Of a stretch of DNA of 7,921 nucleotides, positions 5,469 to 7,921 are shown one piece after another. The stretch is from contig CALDFY010000190.1 in NCBI GenBank assembly GCA_937942115.1, positions 1 to 7,921 of the forward strand, written 5' to 3'. Below the pieces are notes generated by a model that ran no database searches, was not told where the DNA came from, and saw only the letters and a list, made by a program, of their open reading frames with translations. Within the stretch, counting starts at the first letter, position 1; each line of letters starts with the position of its first letter. Made by a program: the position numbers and the translations under genes. This stretch comes from an uncultured Anaerolineae bacterium (lineage in GTDB: Bacteria > Chloroflexota > Anaerolineae > B4-G1 > DUEL01).

Positions 5469-5607
5469 CTCACACGGAGACACAAAGACACGGAGAATCG
5501 GAGGATCGGAGAATCGGAGAATCGGAGAATCAGAGAATCAGAGAATCGGAGAATCGGAGAATCGGAGAATCTAAAAATTTCTTTGTGTCTCTGTGTCTTT
5601 GTGTGAG
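5469..5607. repeat. Composite element: inverted 28-nt arms around an 8-bp tandem array
   Basis: The left arm (5469-5496, starts CTCACAC) and the right arm (5580-5607, ends GTGTGAG) are inverted copies that match at 23 of 28 positions. Four of the five mismatches are G-to-A changes, which become G-U pairs if the plus strand is transcribed; the fifth is an A-C mismatch. Between them lie the tandem array (5493-5572) and a short AT run, AAAAATTT (5573-5580). The element fills nearly all of the 158-nt gap between pcrA and nnr: it starts 1 nt past the pcrA stop codon and ends 18 nt before the nnr start. No coding capacity is evident; an in-frame reading gives only low-complexity RRIGESEN-type peptide. 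Confidence 0.88.
5493..5572 (+). repeat. Ten tandem copies of the octamer GAGAATCG
   Basis: There are ten direct, head-to-tail copies of an 8-bp unit. Copies 1, 3, 4, 7, 8 and 9 are identical GAGAATCG; copy 2 is GAGGATCG; copies 5 and 6 end in A; copy 10 ends in T. The variant pair in the middle suggests past slippage or unit duplication. Copy number may well vary between strains. Confidence 0.95.
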
Positions 5608-5608
5608 T

Positions 5609-7747
5609 TTACCGTGATTTCAGGTAACTGCTCAGGATGCGCTTGATGCCCACCCGTTCAAAGACGACGGTGACCTCCGCCTCGTCGCCGTAGGGACGGG
5701 TGGCGATGACGATGCCCGGGCCGAAGGTCGGATGCTCCACCCAATCGCCGACGCGGTAGCGCGGGCTTTCCGCCTGTGTGGGTGGCAGGCTGAAAGCCTG
5801 CGTCTTCTCACTCCGGCCCGATGACTTCTGCCGCCGCTTGCCCTCCGCCAGCGTCTCGGGGATGTCCGCCAGGAAGCGGCTGGGGACGTTCGGCTCGTAA
5901 TCCCCCCGGCGGGCCCGGCGGAAGGCGTGGGTCAGGAACAGCCGCTCCTTCGCCCGGGTCACGCCCACGTACATCAGCCGCCGCTCCTCCGCCAGCGCCT
6001 CGGGGTCATCCAGCGAGCGGCTGTGGGGGAGCAATCCCTCCTCCAGCCCCACGATGAAGACGACGGGAAACTCCAGCCCTTTGGCGCTGTGGAGGGTGAG
6101 CAGAGTGGGGGCGTTGACCCCGTCGGTCAGGTTGTCCACGTCGGAGACCAGGGCGACATCGGCCAGGAAGTCGGTGAGGGAGAGGTCGGCGTACTGGGTG
6201 GCGACCCGGCGCAGTTCCTGGACGTTCTCCCAGCGCTCCTCCCCCTCTCCCGTCCCGTCCCGGATATAGGCCTCGTAGCCGGTGTCGGCGATGACCCGGT
6301 CTAAGAGGCTGGCGGGGGGCGCGTCGGCCATCTCCACCCAGCGGCTGACCATACGGTGAAAGGCGGCGACGGCGGTCCGGGCCCGGCCGGAGAGGAGGGG
6401 ATGATCCGACGACCCGGCCACTTCCTCAATGATTTGCCAGACGGAGACCCCCCGGGCGCGCGCGGCGTCCTCCAGCATCTGGGCGGTCTGGGCGCCGATG
6501 CTGCGCGGGGGGACGTTAAGGATGCGCAGGAGGCTGGCGGAGTCGGCGGGGTTGTGGACAACCCGGAGGAAGGCCAGCAGGTCTTTGATCTCCCGTCGGG
6601 CGTAGAAGCGGGTGGCGCCGACCAGCCGGTAGGGGAGGCCGGCCCGGATAAAGGCCTCTTCTAACGCGCGGGATTGGGCGTTAGTCCGGTACATCACCGC
6701 ACAGTCGCCCGGCTGGGCCTCACCCGTTAGTACCAGGCGCGCGATGGTGTCCACCACGTACTGGGCCTCCTCCTCCGGGTCGTAGGCCTCGTGGATGACC
6801 ACTTTGGGCCCATGCCCCCGGTCGGTGAAAAGCCGCTTGGGGGTCCGGTTGGTGTTGTGGCGGATAATCGCCTGGGCGACGTCCAGGATCGTCTGGGTGG
6901 AACGGTAGTTCTGCTCCAGCAGGTACGTCGCCAGGTCGGGGTAATCTTCCCGCAGACGGGAGATGTTGCGGTAGTCGGCGCCGCGCCAGCGGTAGATGGA
7001 CTGGTCCTCGTCGGCGACGACGAAGAGGTTGCGGTGACGGGCTGCCAGTTGCCGCAGGAGGACGTACTGCGCCATATTGGTGTCCTGGAACTCGTCCACC
7101 AGAATATGGAGATACCGCTCCTGGTAGCGGGCCAGGACCTGGGGCGCCTCCCGGAAGAGGCGGACCGTTTCCATAAGCAAGTCGTCAAAATCCAGGCCGT
7201 TGTTGGCCCGCAGCCGTTCCTGGTACTGTTCGTATACCCGCCGGGCGACCTCTTCAAAGTACGAGGCGGGCTGGAACGACTCGGGGCCGATGAGTTCGTT
7301 TTTCGCTCTGGAAATGACGGCGTGGACGGCGGCCGGTGTGTAGCGCTTTTCGTCCAAGTTCAGGTCTCTGAGGACCTGGCGGACCAGGGCGACCTGGTCG
7401 TCGGCGTCAAAGATGACGTAGTTGCGGGGGATGCCAACCGTCTCGCCATCGCGGCGGAGGATGCGGGCGCAGGTGGCGTGGAAGGTGCCCAGGGTCAGTT
7501 CGGCGGCGCGAGAGACGCCCAGTTGTCGTTCCAGCCGCTCCCGCATCTCCCGGGCCGCCTTGTTGGTGAAGGTGACGGCCATGATGCGCCAGGGGGGCAC
7601 GTCCCGTTCCTGCACCAGCCAGGAGACGCGGTGGGTGAGGACGCGCGTTTTGCCGGAGCCGGGGCCGGCCAGGACCAGCACCGGCCCGTCCGACGCGGTG
7701 ACGGCTTTCTGCTGTTGGGGGTTGAGGCCGTTCAGAATGTCGGTCAT
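5609..7747 (-). CDS. pcrA: ATP-dependent 3'-5' DNA helicase, PcrA/UvrD family
   Basis: 712 residues, close to PcrA and UvrD (about 720). SF1A motifs appear in order: Q motif LNPQQQKAV (8-16), Walker A AGPGSGKT (27-34), Ia AVTFTNKAAREM (57-68), Walker B VDEFQDTN (217-224), III ADEDQSIYRWRGAD (245-258), IV QNYRST (279-284), V TLHSAKGLEFPVVFI (about 551-565) and VI RRLMYVGVTRAKERL (about 589-603). The C-terminal Tudor-like domain RYRVGDWVEHPTFGPG...(663-712) is present; in relatives it contacts RNA polymerase and supports transcription-coupled repair. Expected roles are nucleotide-excision and mismatch repair and removal of blocked replication intermediates. ATG 7747 gives a product starting at the normal position, but there is no good Shine-Dalgarno upstream. 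Motif III has VAD where VGD is common. The stop codon lies 1 nt from the repeat arm at 5607. Confidence 0.96.
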   Translation of the reverse strand: MTDILNGLNPQQQKAVTASDGPVLVLAGPGSGKTRVLTHRVSWLVQERDVPPWRIMAVTFTNKAAREMRERLERQLGVSRAAELTLGTFHATCARILRRDGETVGIPRNYVIFDADDQVALVRQVLRDLNLDEKRYTPAAVHAVISRAKNELIGPESFQPASYFEEVARRVYEQYQERLRANNGLDFDDLLMETVRLFREAPQVLARYQERYLHILVDEFQDTNMAQYVLLRQLAARHRNLFVVADEDQSIYRWRGADYRNISRLREDYPDLATYLLEQNYRSTQTILDVAQAIIRHNTNRTPKRLFTDRGHGPKVVIHEAYDPEEEAQYVVDTIARLVLTGEAQPGDCAVMYRTNAQSRALEEAFIRAGLPYRLVGATRFYARREIKDLLAFLRVVHNPADSASLLRILNVPPRSIGAQTAQMLEDAARARGVSVWQIIEEVAGSSDHPLLSGRARTAVAAFHRMVSRWVEMADAPPASLLDRVIADTGYEAYIRDGTGEGEERWENVQELRRVATQYADLSLTDFLADVALVSDVDNLTDGVNAPTLLTLHSAKGLEFPVVFIVGLEEGLLPHSRSLDDPEALAEERRLMYVGVTRAKERLFLTHAFRRARRGDYEPNVPSRFLADIPETLAEGKRRQKSSGRSEKTQAFSLPPTQAESPRYRVGDWVEHPTFGPGIVIATRPYGDEAEVTVVFERVGIKRILSSYLKSR

Positions 7748-7818
7748 AGCGAATGCAGATGAAAACCTACGCCAGGGGTAACTACTACGACAATGGCAGA
7801 TTTTTTGTTATAAAAGCA
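7748..7818. other. AT-rich gap upstream of pcrA
   Basis: A 71-nt non-coding gap noticeably richer in A and T than its surroundings, with a TTTTTTGTTATAAAA core at 7801-7815. It probably carries the pcrA promoter (minus strand TATAAC within this core is a candidate -10), but no convincing -35 partner at 17 nt is visible. There is also no GC hairpin that would end transcription from the reading frame to its right. Confidence 0.4.
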
Positions 7819-7921
7819 TTATTTAGTGGGTTCTCTGGGATAGGGGGCGAATCGGCTAGCCTTCCGGAGCCGACTTCGGCGCGAGCGAACCCGGTGCACC
7901 AGGTGCTGGACCACCAGCCGC
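7819..7921 (-). CDS. Possible C-terminal fragment of an unidentified basic protein (5' end outside window)
   Basis: One minus-strand frame is open from the window edge to a TAA at 7819-7821, giving 33 residues: it begins RLVVQHLVHRVRSR, continues with RSRLRKASRFAPY and ends PREPTK. It is strongly basic (about eleven Arg or Lys). The composition and the regular VVQHLVHRV helix look protein-like, and such Arg-rich tails occur in transposases among other families, but I do not recognise the family. The other two minus frames are less convincing, and a plus-strand gene cannot be excluded. If real, it lies 71 nt upstream of pcrA on the same strand. Confidence 0.35.
   Translation of the reverse strand, partial: RLVVQHLVHRVRSRRSRLRKASRFAPYPREPTK

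Noticed and set aside
5450..5483. Upstream GTG start for nnr at 5483
   Set aside because: It lies in the repeat arm, has no ribosome site, and adds 11 residues ahead of the conserved N-terminus. GTG 5450 has GAGGTG at a good distance.
5493..5572. CRISPR-like array
   Set aside because: The units are 8 bp and contiguous with no spacers, and no cas genes are nearby. It is a simple tandem repeat.
5386..5574. Small plus-strand ORF across the repeat (RRIGESEN-type peptide)
   Set aside because: The 8-aa periodicity comes from the 8-bp repeat read over 24 nt. There is no ribosome site and no conserved core.
3897..5606. A 569-codon plus-strand open frame opposite nnr, ending in the repeat element
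   Set aside because: It is antisense to a complete, motif-rich nnr gene in GC-rich DNA where such mirror frames are expected. Its translation is Gly/Arg/Gln-rich without domains and it ends in repeat-derived peptide.
6791..7762. A 323-codon plus-strand open frame opposite pcrA
   Set aside because: It is a mirror of intact helicase coding sequence. Its hydrophobic and acidic pattern is that of reverse-complement GC-rich codons, and it has no recognisable domain.
7853..7872. CGGCT / AGCCG inverted repeat near the right edge
   Set aside because: Short arms with a 10-nt loop and no T-run; it lies inside a likely coding frame and is expected by chance in GC-rich DNA.

Overview
This is a GC-rich bacterial window with long intact genes and short intergenic gaps. 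Protein flavour (DUF4013 membrane protein, TyrA-like dehydrogenase, GT4 glycosyltransferase, fused Nnr, PcrA) together with the 'CACAAAGACAC' dispersed repeats suggests an uncultured Chloroflexota (Anaerolineae-like) genome. That assignment is inference from memory of such genomes and not proven by the sequence.

Layout. Left, plus strand: the tail of an HD-domain protein (ends 152), a DUF4013 membrane protein (260-1006), a prephenate-dehydrogenase-like oxidoreductase that lacks the family's catalytic histidines (1012-2004), and a GT4 glycosyltransferase (2019-3218). The last three are spaced 5 and 14 nt apart and look like one transcription unit. A 130-nt gap then carries two well-formed tandem extended -10 promoters that drive a stand-alone response-regulator receiver (3349-3738). 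A strong GC hairpin (3744-3768) lies between this gene and the convergent minus-strand genes and ends transcription mainly from the right.

Minus strand, read from the right: the end of an unidentified small basic reading frame (7819 to edge), an AT-rich gap, a full-length PcrA/UvrD-type helicase (7747-5609), a 158-nt gap filled by a repeat element, and the bifunctional NAD(P)HX epimerase/dehydratase Nnr (5450-3774). These are housekeeping repair and metabolite-repair genes.

The most unusual structure is non-coding. A 28-nt GTGT-rich repeat occurs three times. One copy sits 21 nt before the DUF4013 start. The other two are inverted arms around ten tandem copies of an 8-bp unit between pcrA and nnr, where the arm nearest nnr sits 18 nt before the nnr start in the same gene-relative orientation as the DUF4013 copy. 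I found no CRISPR array, no rRNA or tRNA, and no convincing new multi-gene defence or biosynthetic system. The TyrA-like protein without catalytic histidines and the repeat family are the items most worth following.
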